DNA from: Flammeovirga sp. EKP202
GTDB taxonomy: Bacteria; Bacteroidota; Bacteroidia; Cytophagales; Flammeovirgaceae
Reading direction: 5' to 3'
Assembly: GCF_014534745.1 (NCBI RefSeq)
Contig: NZ_JACVVP010000013.1
Coordinates: 1-64,000 of the forward strand
DNA length: 64,000 bases
Below, one piece after another: positions 45,743 to 54,088 of the stretch (positions within the stretch are counted from its first letter, which is position 1; every line of letters starts with the position of its first letter). A program made the position numbers and the translations under genes. The notes below the pieces were generated by a model that was not told the DNA's origin, did no database searches, and worked only from the letters and a program-made list of their open reading frames with translations.

Positions 45743-45970
45743 TTCTCTTTAATTCTGTTTTTTACCTCTTAAAATCTTCATTTTTATTTAAATAGGATAA
45801 AATACATAACTAATTAACGAAAAAACAGAAAGATTCCCCCATTTCAACTCCATTACTTTGTGGTATCACTCAAGCATTAGAAATCATAACTCATAATATA
45901 ACTTCTAAATTAAATAGGTAAGAATAAGTGCTCTTATGCTTGATTTTTTCACATTCAAACGACACAAAGT
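45743..45970 (+). promoter_or_regulatory. Upstream region of the P450 operon
   Basis: This AT-rich leader follows the terminator and must start the P450-ferredoxin-reductase transcript. ATTACTTTG near 45853 is one base short of the TAnnTTTG consensus. No copy of the TCTATTTTG repeat seen upstream of adh was found here. Confidence 0.35.
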
Positions 45971-47149
45971 ATGGAACACTTGAAAGAAGATAAGAAAACC
46001 AAACTAAGCGAATTCCCGGATGCATTTGAACAAGCAAGAATTGAAAAAGGGTATGGTGAAATAGATGACCAGAACGATCCTGTTACAATGTTGCTACGCT
46101 TGAAGGATGTTCGAAAAACAGCACATAATTGGAAGACATTTATCTCAGGAGCAGAGCCTGGACGTATCGTAGTACCGTCAGAAGTGCATATTAGAGACAT
46201 TCGTCAAATCCCTTTTGAAGTAGACCCGCCAGAGCATAAATCGTATAGAGATTTGGTAGAGCCTTGGTTCAAAAGACCGTTGGGGGAGGAGTATCAAAAA
46301 GTGTTGAAGACGATCATTGATGAATTGATTGATGAAGTTCTCACCATGGATCAATTTGAAGTAGTAGGAGATTTCTCTTTGAAATTACAATCAAGAGCGT
46401 TGACGACATTATTAAATGTGCCTTACAAAGAATCTGAGACTTGGATTGATTGGGGAGTACACGTTTTCCGTTCTGAGGATACTGATTTGGATGGAGGAAA
46501 AGCCAATATTCTTTTTGATTATTTAGATGAGAAAATTGAGGAAGCGAGTAAGAATCCAGGTGATGATCTTTATTCATTATTACTTTCTGCTGTAGTGGAC
46601 GGTAAGAAAATGACAAAAGAAGAAGTGAAAGGGGTGATGATCTTAACTTTTGCGGGAGGTAGAGATACAGTGATCAATGCCGTAACGAATTCTATCGCTT
46701 ACTTCGCAGAGCATCCTAATTCATTAAAAAGAATTGCTCAAGAGCCGGAAATCACGGGTAGAGCAGTGGAAGAATTAGTGCGTTACTTCGCACCGTTGAC
46801 CCATATGGGAAGAGTGGTAACAGAAGATACGCAGGTGTGTGAGCATGCCATCAAAAATGATTCAAGAGTATCCTTATGTTGGGCTTCAGCCAATAGAGAT
46901 TCTGCTGCCTTTGAAAATCCAAATGAGGTAGTTTTAGATCGTAAGGTGAACCCTCACGTAAGTTTTGGTTTTAGTACGCATAACTGCCTTGGTGCTACAC
47001 ATGCCCGTCAAATCTTGAAGATTTTATTGACTTCTTTAGCGGAAAAAGTAAAAGATATTGAAATCAAAGACGCGAAAGAAAATATAGAAGAGTGGGGTGA
47101 GTTTAACCGTAAAGTAGGGTTTAAAAACATCACTGTAAGTTTTAATTAA
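45971..47149 (+). CDS. Cytochrome P450 monooxygenase (probable 6-O-methyl-galactose demethylase)
   Basis: This 392-residue soluble bacterial P450 has the I-helix oxygen-binding motif LTFAGGRDTV, the ExxR in VEELVRYFAP, and the heme region FGFSTHNCLGATHAR with Cys339 as iron ligand. The middle of that motif (FSTHN) is unusual for FGxGxHxC. It heads an operon with a [2Fe-2S] ferredoxin and ferredoxin reductase, a complete class I electron chain. In marine Bacteroidota such P450 trios, clustered with sulfatases, oxidatively remove the methyl group of 6-O-methyl-D-galactose from porphyran, releasing formaldehyde. The nearby formaldehyde-oxidising genes support that role here. Confidence 0.9.
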   Translation: MEHLKEDKKTKLSEFPDAFEQARIEKGYGEIDDQNDPVTMLLRLKDVRKTAHNWKTFISGAEPGRIVVPSEVHIRDIRQIPFEVDPPEHKSYRDLVEPWFKRPLGEEYQKVLKTIIDELIDEVLTMDQFEVVGDFSLKLQSRALTTLLNVPYKESETWIDWGVHVFRSEDTDLDGGKANILFDYLDEKIEEASKNPGDDLYSLLLSAVVDGKKMTKEEVKGVMILTFAGGRDTVINAVTNSIAYFAEHPNSLKRIAQEPEITGRAVEELVRYFAPLTHMGRVVTEDTQVCEHAIKNDSRVSLCWASANRDSAAFENPNEVVLDRKVNPHVSFGFSTHNCLGATHARQILKILLTSLAEKVKDIEIKDAKENIEEWGEFNRKVGFKNITVSFN

Positions 47150-47155
47150 TACACA

Positions 47156-47195
47156 CCATCATCAGCCCATGACTTAAGTCGTGGGCTGATGATGG
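47156..47195. other. Near-perfect 40-nt palindrome between P450 and ferredoxin genes
   Basis: The left arm CCATCATCAGCCCATGACTT (47156-47175) pairs with the right arm through all 20 positions with a single T-G wobble. Allowing a minimal loop, about 18 pairs can form. No T-run follows. It lies within the operon, 6 bp after the P450 stop and 25 bp before the ferredoxin ATG. It may stabilise the P450 mRNA, set the P450-to-ferredoxin ratio, or be a mobile hairpin remnant; the GACTTAAGTC centre resembles IS200/IS605-type hairpins. Confidence 0.8.
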
Positions 47196-47220
47196 GACAT
47201 CCAATATAACACGAATAGAA

Positions 47221-47529
47221 ATGGCTAAAATAACATTTATAACAAAAGATCAGGAGTCAATTGTAGTAGAAGGAACGGCGGGGTCGGTAATGGAATTGGC
47301 GGTACAAAATAATGTAAAAGGAATAGACGGTGATTGCGGAGGAGTATGTTCTTGTGCTACATGTCATGTACAAGTGGATCCTGCTTCTGCTGATAAGTTG
47401 GGAGAAGCAAGTGAAATCGAGCAAGATATGTTGGAGTTAGATGATGACGCAAACGAATACAGTCGTTTATGTTGTCAGTTGCAAGTGACTGAAGCATTGG
47501 ATGGTGTAGTGCTTAATGTTGTGAAGTAA
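47221..47529 (+). CDS. [2Fe-2S] ferredoxin, adrenodoxin/putidaredoxin type
   Basis: This 102-residue protein has the cluster motif Cys-x5-Cys-x2-Cys in DCGGVCSCATCHVQV and the fourth Cys in RLCCQL, as in P450-coupled ferredoxins. It should carry electrons from the reductase to the P450. It ends at the base just before the ATG of the reductase gene. Confidence 0.95.
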   Translation: MAKITFITKDQESIVVEGTAGSVMELAVQNNVKGIDGDCGGVCSCATCHVQVDPASADKLGEASEIEQDMLELDDDANEYSRLCCQLQVTEALDGVVLNVVK

Positions 47530-48780
47530 ATGGATAATAATAAATGTTGTGTAATCATTGGGGGAAGCCACGGAGGTGTGAATGTGGCTTTCTCCTTGAG
47601 AAAAGAAGGGTGGGAAGGAAAGATTGTTGTCGTTGATAAAGACCCCAACTTACCTTATCAGAGACCTCCACTTTCTAAAACTTACCTTACAGTAAAAGAT
47701 GAAAGTGGCTATATTCCATTGAAGGGAGAACAAGCGTATACGAATGAAGGTATCGAATTACTTTTGGGGCAAGAAGTAACAAAAGTAGATAAAAGTACAC
47801 AATCTGTTGAACTGAATGATGGAACTGTAATATCGTATGACTTTTTGGTTTTAGCGACAGGAGCTTCACCCATTATTCCACCTATTAAAGGAATTGATAA
47901 GGCAAAGCACCTTTTTGTAATGCGTAATATTCAAGACGTAAAAGGTATTCAGGCCGCCTTGGAAAGCGGGGTACAAAAAGTGGCTATTGTAGGTGGAGGA
48001 TATATTGGTTTAGAGACGGCAGCTTCTTTAAGAAAGTTGGGGTTAGAGGTTATTGTTTTTGAGAGGGAGCAACAATTATTACCCAAGGTCAAAGCTAATG
48101 TTCTTTCTGAATTTCTCTTGGAATTGCATCAAAATAATGGGGTTCAAATTGAACTTCAATCAAGTGTTTCTGAGATTAAAAATGAATGTCAAATTCAGAC
48201 CATTATTACATCAGAAGGTAAGGCATTTGAATGCGATATGATTATTATGGGGGTTGGTGTTTATGTCAATCAAACTATTAGTAATCAATTAGAATTAGAT
48301 TATAATAATGGTATTACTGTCAATGCATACTGCCAAACATCAGCAGAAAACATTTATGCCGTAGGAGATTGTAATACACATTATAACGCTATTTATGATC
48401 AATCCATCCGGTTAGAATCTGTTCAAAATGCCGTAGATCAAGCTAAGATCGTCGCAAAATCCATTACAGGAACTTCAGAGGAATACAACAGCCTTCCTTG
48501 GTTTTGGTCTGATCAGTATGATGTGAAATTACAAATTGCAGGTTTAACCATTGACGCAGATAATCATATTATTAGAAAAGAAGACGAGAAGAAATGGTCG
48601 ATATGGTTTTTCAAAGGAGATCAAATACGATCGGTGTATGCCATCAATAATGCAAAAGCATATGTGGTGGGCATGAAACTGATCCAACAAAATGCTAAAC
48701 TAGACAAAGAGAAGTTGGTAGACTTGAATGAAAAGCTATCACCTAAAACTCTTTTGATACAAAACGAGATCAATGTGTGA
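47530..48780 (+). CDS. NAD(P)H:ferredoxin reductase of the P450 system
   Basis: This 416-residue FAD enzyme belongs to the putidaredoxin/rubredoxin reductase group. The FAD site is CCVIIGGSHGGVNVAFSLRK, followed by LPYQRPPLSKTYL, the NAD site AIVGGGYIGLETAASLRKLG and a second FAD motif IYAVGDCNTHYN. It directly abuts the ferredoxin gene. It delivers electrons from NAD(P)H to the ferredoxin and so to the P450. A terminator follows. Confidence 0.95.
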   Translation: MDNNKCCVIIGGSHGGVNVAFSLRKEGWEGKIVVVDKDPNLPYQRPPLSKTYLTVKDESGYIPLKGEQAYTNEGIELLLGQEVTKVDKSTQSVELNDGTVISYDFLVLATGASPIIPPIKGIDKAKHLFVMRNIQDVKGIQAALESGVQKVAIVGGGYIGLETAASLRKLGLEVIVFEREQQLLPKVKANVLSEFLLELHQNNGVQIELQSSVSEIKNECQIQTIITSEGKAFECDMIIMGVGVYVNQTISNQLELDYNNGITVNAYCQTSAENIYAVGDCNTHYNAIYDQSIRLESVQNAVDQAKIVAKSITGTSEEYNSLPWFWSDQYDVKLQIAGLTIDADNHIIRKEDEKKWSIWFFKGDQIRSVYAINNAKAYVVGMKLIQQNAKLDKEKLVDLNEKLSPKTLLIQNEINV

Positions 48781-48835
48781 TCACAAAGCTTCATTTCACT
48801 TTCCTTTAAACAGGTAATAAATAGTTAAGTTAAAT

Positions 48836-48868
48836 AACCTCATGATGTGTGTCATGAGGTTTATTTTT
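48836..48868. terminator. Terminator after the P450 operon
   Basis: The arms AACCTCATGA (48836-48845) and TCATGAGGTT (48852-48861) pair perfectly and are followed by TATTTTT. It also lies downstream of the convergent pseudokinase gene. Confidence 0.88.
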
Positions 48869-48880
48869 CACTAAGATATT

Positions 48881-50626
48881 TTAAATTCTAATCCCTTCTA
48901 TGCTGATATATGTACCAATTTCTGAAGTATTGATATCTATTTTACCATTAATGGTGAACACTCTATTTTTGAGACGTTGAAGTGTGTTTGTGTTTTTAAA
49001 CTCTAATTCGATATTGTTTTCGAAATAAATATCTACTTGATCATCTTCTGCAAGTAGGCTCAGATGAATAGTCTGATGATGGGGATGTTCTAATGATAGA
49101 TCTAGAAGAGCTTGTATAATTCTGTAAATCTGATTTTTGATCAGTAAATCAGTTTTAGGTTGTAACGTAGGGATACTTAGGTGAATTTTAGCAGAACTAT
49201 ATTTCTTTTGAAGGCATAAATCTTCAATTACATCATAGAGTGATTCGTTTTCAAAATCAGGAGAAACTAAATAATGACTAATGGATCTTACTTTTGAAAT
49301 GGTATTGGTGATTGATGATAGTATGGAAGGAGTATCCATATTATCTGCTTTTTGAATTGAATCCAAATTATGATTTATTTCTTCATCAAGTTGAGCTTTG
49401 ATTTGCTTTCTTTCTTTTTCCTGTCCTTCGATTAATGCTGAGGTATACTTCTGACTGATCTTAAGTTGCTCTTTTTCTAAATCTACTTTCTCCTTGTAAA
49501 TGATGTACGTTTGATAAAACATTAGGATAAGATAGGCTGTCATATCAAAGGAAATAATGATATGGAAGATATAGCGATTTATTTCTCTTTTCTCAATAAG
49601 GTTTGCATTAGGTAATACAGAAAATAAAATAACCGTCATGGTTGTGATGCAGAAAATACCCAAGGCATAGTAAACCATTTTTCTTTTCTCTTTGATACCC
49701 AAATAAAGTAAACTGATAATACCAATATCAGATACTGCAATTAAGAGAAAAGCCAAGTTGATAAGGAACTTCTGAGACTCGATCATGAATTCAGTTTCAC
49801 TGAAAAAGATGGCAATGAAATGGAGAATGATGATCGGTAAGATTGACTTTTCAAAGATCAACCCATATTTCCCTAAACGATTTTTTTGTTGAAATATAAT
49901 ATGACTGTAGAGCTCAAAAGCAACATAGTGATAAGCCCCTGAAATAATCAGAAGTAGGTATTTGGTATGGATGGCAACGCTTAAATTAAAAAGATTGGCA
50001 AAGAAACCATATTCCATATCCGGGTAGGAGACGTACAAAATTGCACAAAGTACGTAAATGACAAAAACACGCTTTTTTAGAAATAAACCTCCAATTATAC
50101 TCAAGAAAACAGTAATCAATATCAATGACCTACAGACTACCTTAATTATTTTCTCTTGATCGTAAACCTTTTGAAAGGTATCACTATTATATATTTTAAT
50201 ACTCTGATTAATAGGCCAGTATTCGTCATAGATTGTAAAGTAAATAGTTACTTCCTGACCTGCTTTAATATTAAAAGGTTTGCCATAACCGTAACTTATG
50301 TTTTCGGGAATATTATTATTGGCCCATCCATATTCTTCAGCTGTTATTATATCTTTTTCATCAATGATCCACAATTTCAAACTTTTAACCAAGACACTAT
50401 TGATCTTTAAAACAAGTTCTTGATTGATTGAACTATGTACGGTTACTTTGAAATAGTGGGTGTCACCATAACCGTAGGTAATGTCTTGGCAGGGAGCATC
50501 AGCCAATAAATTATCTTCTTCAATGGCGTTAATATTGCAGATTTCGTAAGTGAAGCTATTATCTGTTTTCGAAACGCAAGAGAAAAGGCAAAGAGTCAAT
50601 AACAATAAAAAGCAATAATTTTTCAT
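48881..50626 (-). CDS. 7TM sensor with degenerate histidine kinase domain (pseudokinase)
   Basis: This 581-residue protein has a lipoprotein-like signal (LLLLTLCLFSC), a periplasmic domain to ~residue 165, seven or so membrane helices (~165-385) and a cytoplasmic coiled-coil/kinase-like end. It is a paralog of the upstream gene product. The dimerisation helix reads EGQEKERKQIKAQLDEEINH, where the phospho-accepting His of the RELHD motif is absent. The ATPase region (ALLDLSLEHPHHQTIHLSLL, FENNIELEF) lacks the Asn and the glycine boxes. It therefore probably cannot autophosphorylate and may be a regulatory partner. The gene overlaps the preceding one by ATGA, so the two are made together. Confidence 0.85.
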   Translation of the reverse strand: MKNYCFLLLLTLCLFSCVSKTDNSFTYEICNINAIEEDNLLADAPCQDITYGYGDTHYFKVTVHSSINQELVLKINSVLVKSLKLWIIDEKDIITAEEYGWANNNIPENISYGYGKPFNIKAGQEVTIYFTIYDEYWPINQSIKIYNSDTFQKVYDQEKIIKVVCRSLILITVFLSIIGGLFLKKRVFVIYVLCAILYVSYPDMEYGFFANLFNLSVAIHTKYLLLIISGAYHYVAFELYSHIIFQQKNRLGKYGLIFEKSILPIIILHFIAIFFSETEFMIESQKFLINLAFLLIAVSDIGIISLLYLGIKEKRKMVYYALGIFCITTMTVILFSVLPNANLIEKREINRYIFHIIISFDMTAYLILMFYQTYIIYKEKVDLEKEQLKISQKYTSALIEGQEKERKQIKAQLDEEINHNLDSIQKADNMDTPSILSSITNTISKVRSISHYLVSPDFENESLYDVIEDLCLQKKYSSAKIHLSIPTLQPKTDLLIKNQIYRIIQALLDLSLEHPHHQTIHLSLLAEDDQVDIYFENNIELEFKNTNTLQRLKNRVFTINGKIDINTSEIGTYISIEGIRI

Positions 50627-52404
50627 GATAAAGATGTAGTGCTTAGTGCATTGATTTGAGCATTAACAAAGCTAATTTTAGTGCCATTTGGCGTTCTTTC
50701 AATAAACATTTTGCCATTCAACTTTTCGATGTTGCTTTTCATGTTTTTGATTCCAGAGCCATTATAATTTTCTTCACTTGCGAATCCAACTCCATCATCC
50801 ATATAGAAAAGACTGATCTGCTTTTTGGAAGCGTCTTCATTAATTTCAATGAATACATTATCGGCCTGACTATGCTTTAAAGCATTTGAAAGAAGCTCTT
50901 GTATGATGCATAGTATTATCTTTTGAACTGCTGGAGAAATAAAAACATTGACACTCACTGAGGCTTGAATATTGAGATGATAGGCTTGATATTGTTTTAG
51001 AAATTCTAATAAAATATCATCAAAATTCTTTTGGGTTTTAGGGTTAAGTCCATAAATCATATCATCTAAACTTCTTATAGTATCTGAAAGAATTTCCGAT
51101 TTATTGACTTTGAAAAGGCCTCCCATTTTATCGATGAGTGCAAGGTTAGCACCAATATGATCATGTAATTCTCGCCCGATCCTATTTTTTTTATCTTCTT
51201 GCCCTTCCATTAATGCCAAAGAATAGTTTCTTTGCACATTATTGTACTTATGTAACAATTGTTTTCGGTCCTGAATCAATCGATAATATTTATATAGTAT
51301 TACACTAATGTAATAGAGTGCATTAAAGGTAAATAAATAAAAGAAGATGGTTCTTGAGATCTCATTTTTTTGGATTATTCCGAAGTTTGCCAAACCTGAA
51401 AAAGCCATTATTATCACCCCATTCAGTATAAATGCATAAATTATAGGTTTTACAATTAATAATTTTAGCTTATACCCTTTGTATAAAATATAAGTGATGA
51501 AAGAAAAGATAACTGTCATACCTGTACCACACAATAGTACGTAGAGTGTATTAACAATAGGAGATTCTTGAGGGAAAATGAAGAGTCCAATGATACTAGA
51601 AAAAGCCATCACCATGAAAAACCTCATCGTTTTAGGGATTCTTTTATCTAAACCTTTACAATTGAAGATAATAGAATAGTAAAAGCAGAAATAAGAAAGG
51701 TGATGAAATTGGATAATCACGGCCTGTATAAATTTAGAATTGTAATCATCTGGAATGAGGTTGACTAGGAAACCGTATTCTGCTTCTATAAAAGCTAAAC
51801 CTGTAAGGGTGGATATGAAATAATATAGAAAAATTATTTTCCTGAAATAGAAGCCTAGAAAAATGCCAATAGATAAGAGTATACCTATTAGTGTACGACA
51901 AATTATTTTTACATACCTTTCATATTCAAAGTATTTTTCTAATTCGTTCGGGCTTTTTAGGCTAAAACTATCATTATAAGCAAAACCAAGGTCGTGTAGG
52001 CTGTAGATAACCTTTTTCTTTTCACCAGCTTTAAATGCTAAGGGAATAGAGATGCCTTTTGATTTATCTTCAGGAAATTTGTTGACAGTATTTCCATAGT
52101 GTAGATGAGTGGAAATAGTATCATTTTCTATCACCCATAATTGAAAATCATAGAAAGTAGATCCATTGAAAAATAGGATTTGTTCTGTGGCTTCCTTTGC
52201 TTCTAGATTTATCTCAGCATATTTGATACTCTTGATCAAATAGTGTTGATCGGGAGTAATAGGTACATATGAAGGGAGTGCATCAACTTCAAGTTCATGG
52301 GTTTGAACGAGAATTTGATCCGATGATTTTTTACCGTAACATTCTGTGTTAATAGCAATGATGATAAGTAAAAAATAGAAATTAGCTAATATTTTAGTAA
52401 GCAT
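50623..52404 (-). CDS. 7TM sensor histidine kinase (HisKA_3 type)
   Basis: This 593-residue protein has a signal peptide, a 7TMR-DISM-like extracellular domain (~residues 30-165), about seven membrane helices and a cytoplasmic NarL-type kinase. The phospho-acceptor is the His in GRELHDHIGANLALI. The ATPase boxes are IIQELLSNALKHSQADNVFI, MDDGVGF and GSGIKNMKSNIEKLNG. No LuxR-type response regulator is next to it, so its target is encoded elsewhere. It is the upstream, intact member of a coupled pair with the pseudokinase. Confidence 0.92.
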   Translation of the reverse strand: MLTKILANFYFLLIIIAINTECYGKKSSDQILVQTHELEVDALPSYVPITPDQHYLIKSIKYAEINLEAKEATEQILFFNGSTFYDFQLWVIENDTISTHLHYGNTVNKFPEDKSKGISIPLAFKAGEKKKVIYSLHDLGFAYNDSFSLKSPNELEKYFEYERYVKIICRTLIGILLSIGIFLGFYFRKIIFLYYFISTLTGLAFIEAEYGFLVNLIPDDYNSKFIQAVIIQFHHLSYFCFYYSIIFNCKGLDKRIPKTMRFFMVMAFSSIIGLFIFPQESPIVNTLYVLLCGTGMTVIFSFITYILYKGYKLKLLIVKPIIYAFILNGVIIMAFSGLANFGIIQKNEISRTIFFYLFTFNALYYISVILYKYYRLIQDRKQLLHKYNNVQRNYSLALMEGQEDKKNRIGRELHDHIGANLALIDKMGGLFKVNKSEILSDTIRSLDDMIYGLNPKTQKNFDDILLEFLKQYQAYHLNIQASVSVNVFISPAVQKIILCIIQELLSNALKHSQADNVFIEINEDASKKQISLFYMDDGVGFASEENYNGSGIKNMKSNIEKLNGKMFIERTPNGTKISFVNAQINALSTTSLS

Positions 52405-52699
52405 AATTTACTACCAATTGTATGATACAAAAAAGTCGATGAAGGTAATTATTGCACACAATTTACAATTAATCTTTGATTAATCTAATGCCAATGAATT
52501 TCAAAATTCAATAAATATGATTTTAGGGTCGAATAACACCCTTTTGTTATGTATTTTTTTAGTACGAAAAAAACGTACCAATGACTCAGAAAAATGAGAT
52601 TGATACGCTTTTGACAAATTTAAAAGCAAATGATTAAAGTCCTAAATAATAAGTGCATAGGACTTTGTTAGTAATAGAGTATTGCTGGTTTAAATACTT
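52405..52699. other. Intergenic region between kinase and rnfB
   Basis: A 9-bp perfect hairpin, AAAGTCCTA (52636-52644) with TAGGACTTT (52658-52666), lies just after the rnfB stop and may end the rnf transcript. A second imperfect hairpin (CGTACCAAT with ATTGATACG) lies at 52571-52602. The rest should hold the kinase pair promoter. Confidence 0.5.
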
Positions 52700-53566
52700 T
52701 TAGGAAGTTTCCAATCTTCTCTTTCCTTTGCGAATAATCTTTTTACTTTCAGGACCTTTAATGATTCCTTTTTTGTCGTCTAACCAGACAATTGCACCTG
52801 TAGGGCAACGTTGAATGGCGTCTTGTGACTTGTGATCTTTAGCGTAATCGATGGCAGGTAAGTTATTGATCATTTGGATCAAGTTGCCTTTTCCATCCAC
52901 TGCACATTTTCCACATGCTGAACAACCCACTTGACATTCTTCTAACACTGCATCACCATTTTCAAGGTTCTTACAGTTGACCCACAAACGATGACTGATA
53001 GGGTGGATAGAGAACAGGCCTTTCGGACATGCTTCTACACAATCACCACAAGCTGTACACTTGTCTACATCGACTACAGGTAGTGAATGTTCATTAAGAG
53101 ATATTGCATCAAAATCACATGAAACGGCACAATCTCCCAAACCCAAACAACCCCAGAAACAGCCTTTGTCGCCTCCTGAAATTAATGAGGAAGCTTGGCA
53201 CGTTTTGAGGCCTTCGTATTTTGATCTATTGACCGCAACGTTGGTACCACCACCACAAGCGAGACGAGCCACTTGTTTTTCTTCCTTACCCAAGTCTACA
53301 CCCAAGTAAGAAGCAATACCCTGCTGACCTTCTTCTGTATTTACTGAACATTTTCCAGGTAATATTTCACCTTTGACAACTGCTTCTGCAAAAGGTTTAC
53401 ACCCTGGAAATCCACAAGCACCACAATTGGCCTGCGGTAGTAGATCGTTGACAACATCAATTCTCGGGTCTTCATAGACGTAGAACTTTTTGTTGGCAAC
53501 AATCAGCATGATGGCGAGTAGGAGTGTCAGTCCTCCCAAAGCCAAAAGTGCAGTTATTATTGTCAT
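52700..53566 (-). CDS. rnfB: Rnf complex subunit B (ferredoxin-accepting Fe-S protein)
   Basis: This 288-residue protein has an N-terminal membrane anchor, then the RnfB-specific cluster with Cys48, Cys51, Cys56 and Cys73 (NCGACGFPGCKPFAEA). Two ferredoxin-type [4Fe-4S] motifs follow (CTACGDCVEACPKG and the later CSACGKCAVDG...RCPTGAI). RnfB takes electrons from reduced ferredoxin for the Na+/H+-pumping Rnf complex. In this locus it is the last gene and is separated from the other rnf genes by FNR and a 522-bp palindrome-rich gap. In most Bacteroidota it starts the operon. Confidence 0.96.
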   Translation of the reverse strand: MTIITALLALGGLTLLLAIMLIVANKKFYVYEDPRIDVVNDLLPQANCGACGFPGCKPFAEAVVKGEILPGKCSVNTEEGQQGIASYLGVDLGKEEKQVARLACGGGTNVAVNRSKYEGLKTCQASSLISGGDKGCFWGCLGLGDCAVSCDFDAISLNEHSLPVVDVDKCTACGDCVEACPKGLFSIHPISHRLWVNCKNLENGDAVLEECQVGCSACGKCAVDGKGNLIQMINNLPAIDYAKDHKSQDAIQRCPTGAIVWLDDKKGIIKGPESKKIIRKGKRRLETS

Positions 53567-53667
53567 ATCTTGTTCTTTTTTTTAGTTAAATAAACAGGCC
53601 TTTTTCTCTAAAATACAACTGGTTCAAGTCTTAAGCTGAAAGCGTGACTTGGACCTATATTTGAAAA

Positions 53668-53760
53668 AAGTCTGTAGACTTTTAGCTCTATTTTTATGTA
53701 TCTATAAGTCTTCAGACTTATAGAAATTACAAGCACAAGTGACGCTTCGCTGAACACTTG
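53668..53760 (-). repeat. Double-hairpin element, copy C (plus an extra hairpin)
   Basis: Read on the minus strand, hairpin 1 (53760-53736) has arms CAAGTG/CACTTG around TTCAGCGAAGCGT. After 11 nt, hairpin 2 (53724-53701) has arms TCTATAAGTC and GACTTATAGA. A third, similar hairpin, AAAAGTCT/AGACTTTT, lies at 53668-53685. Order and spacing match the other copies. Confidence 0.65.
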
Positions 53761-53910
53761 CGCTAGTTCATGGTATTTTATGAAGAAGTCCTTATATGAT
53801 GTAGTAGCGCCAAAACAAAGTTCTGACGCTACGGACCACCAAGTACACCCCTTAGAGGTGAAAAAAAAGTAAATCTTTTGTATACAAGAGTAGTAATAAA
53901 CCACCTATCG

Positions 53911-54054
53911 CAAGTGTTAAGCCGTTAGGCGTCACTTGTGATTTGCCATTGGCGAAGTCTCCCGACTTCGAACGGATTTGAATGGTTTACTTACTTCGAA
54001 GTCAGGAGACTTCGTCAATAAACAGTTCCAAGTGACGCTATCGCTTAACACATG
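53911..54054. repeat. Double-hairpin elements, copies D and E, head to head
   Basis: Copy D (53911-53972, plus) has hairpin 1 CAAGTG/CACTTG with core TTAAGCCGTTAGGCGT, then hairpin 2 GAAGTC-TCCC-GACTTC. Copy E (54054-53995, minus) has hairpin 1 with core TTAAGCGATAGCGT and hairpin 2 GAAGTC-TCCT-GACTTC. The two hairpin-2 regions (53951-53972 and 53995-54016) are themselves a 22-bp inverted repeat with two mismatches, so a large cruciform is possible. The region lies between fnr and rnfB. Confidence 0.7.
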
Positions 54055-54088
54055 AAACATGTACTGCTTGTACAAAATACCCCAGCAC

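Larger units (their letters stand above)
53567..54088. other. 522-bp palindrome-rich gap inside the rnf locus
   Basis: No real gene lies here; the 98-codon open frame on the minus strand (53608-53904) is made of the repeats. The gap holds three of the five double-hairpin elements of the window. It must also hold either the rnfB promoter or the read-through path from fnr. Confidence 0.7.

Noticed and set aside
53608-53904. 98-codon open frame on the minus strand between fnr and rnfB
   Set aside because: It is built from the palindromic repeats, has no protein-like composition or family resemblance, and contains repeated hairpin sequence.
53651-54054. CRISPR array in the palindrome-rich gap
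   Set aside because: The repeats are of both orientations, unequal in sequence and spacing, and have no unique spacers of constant length.
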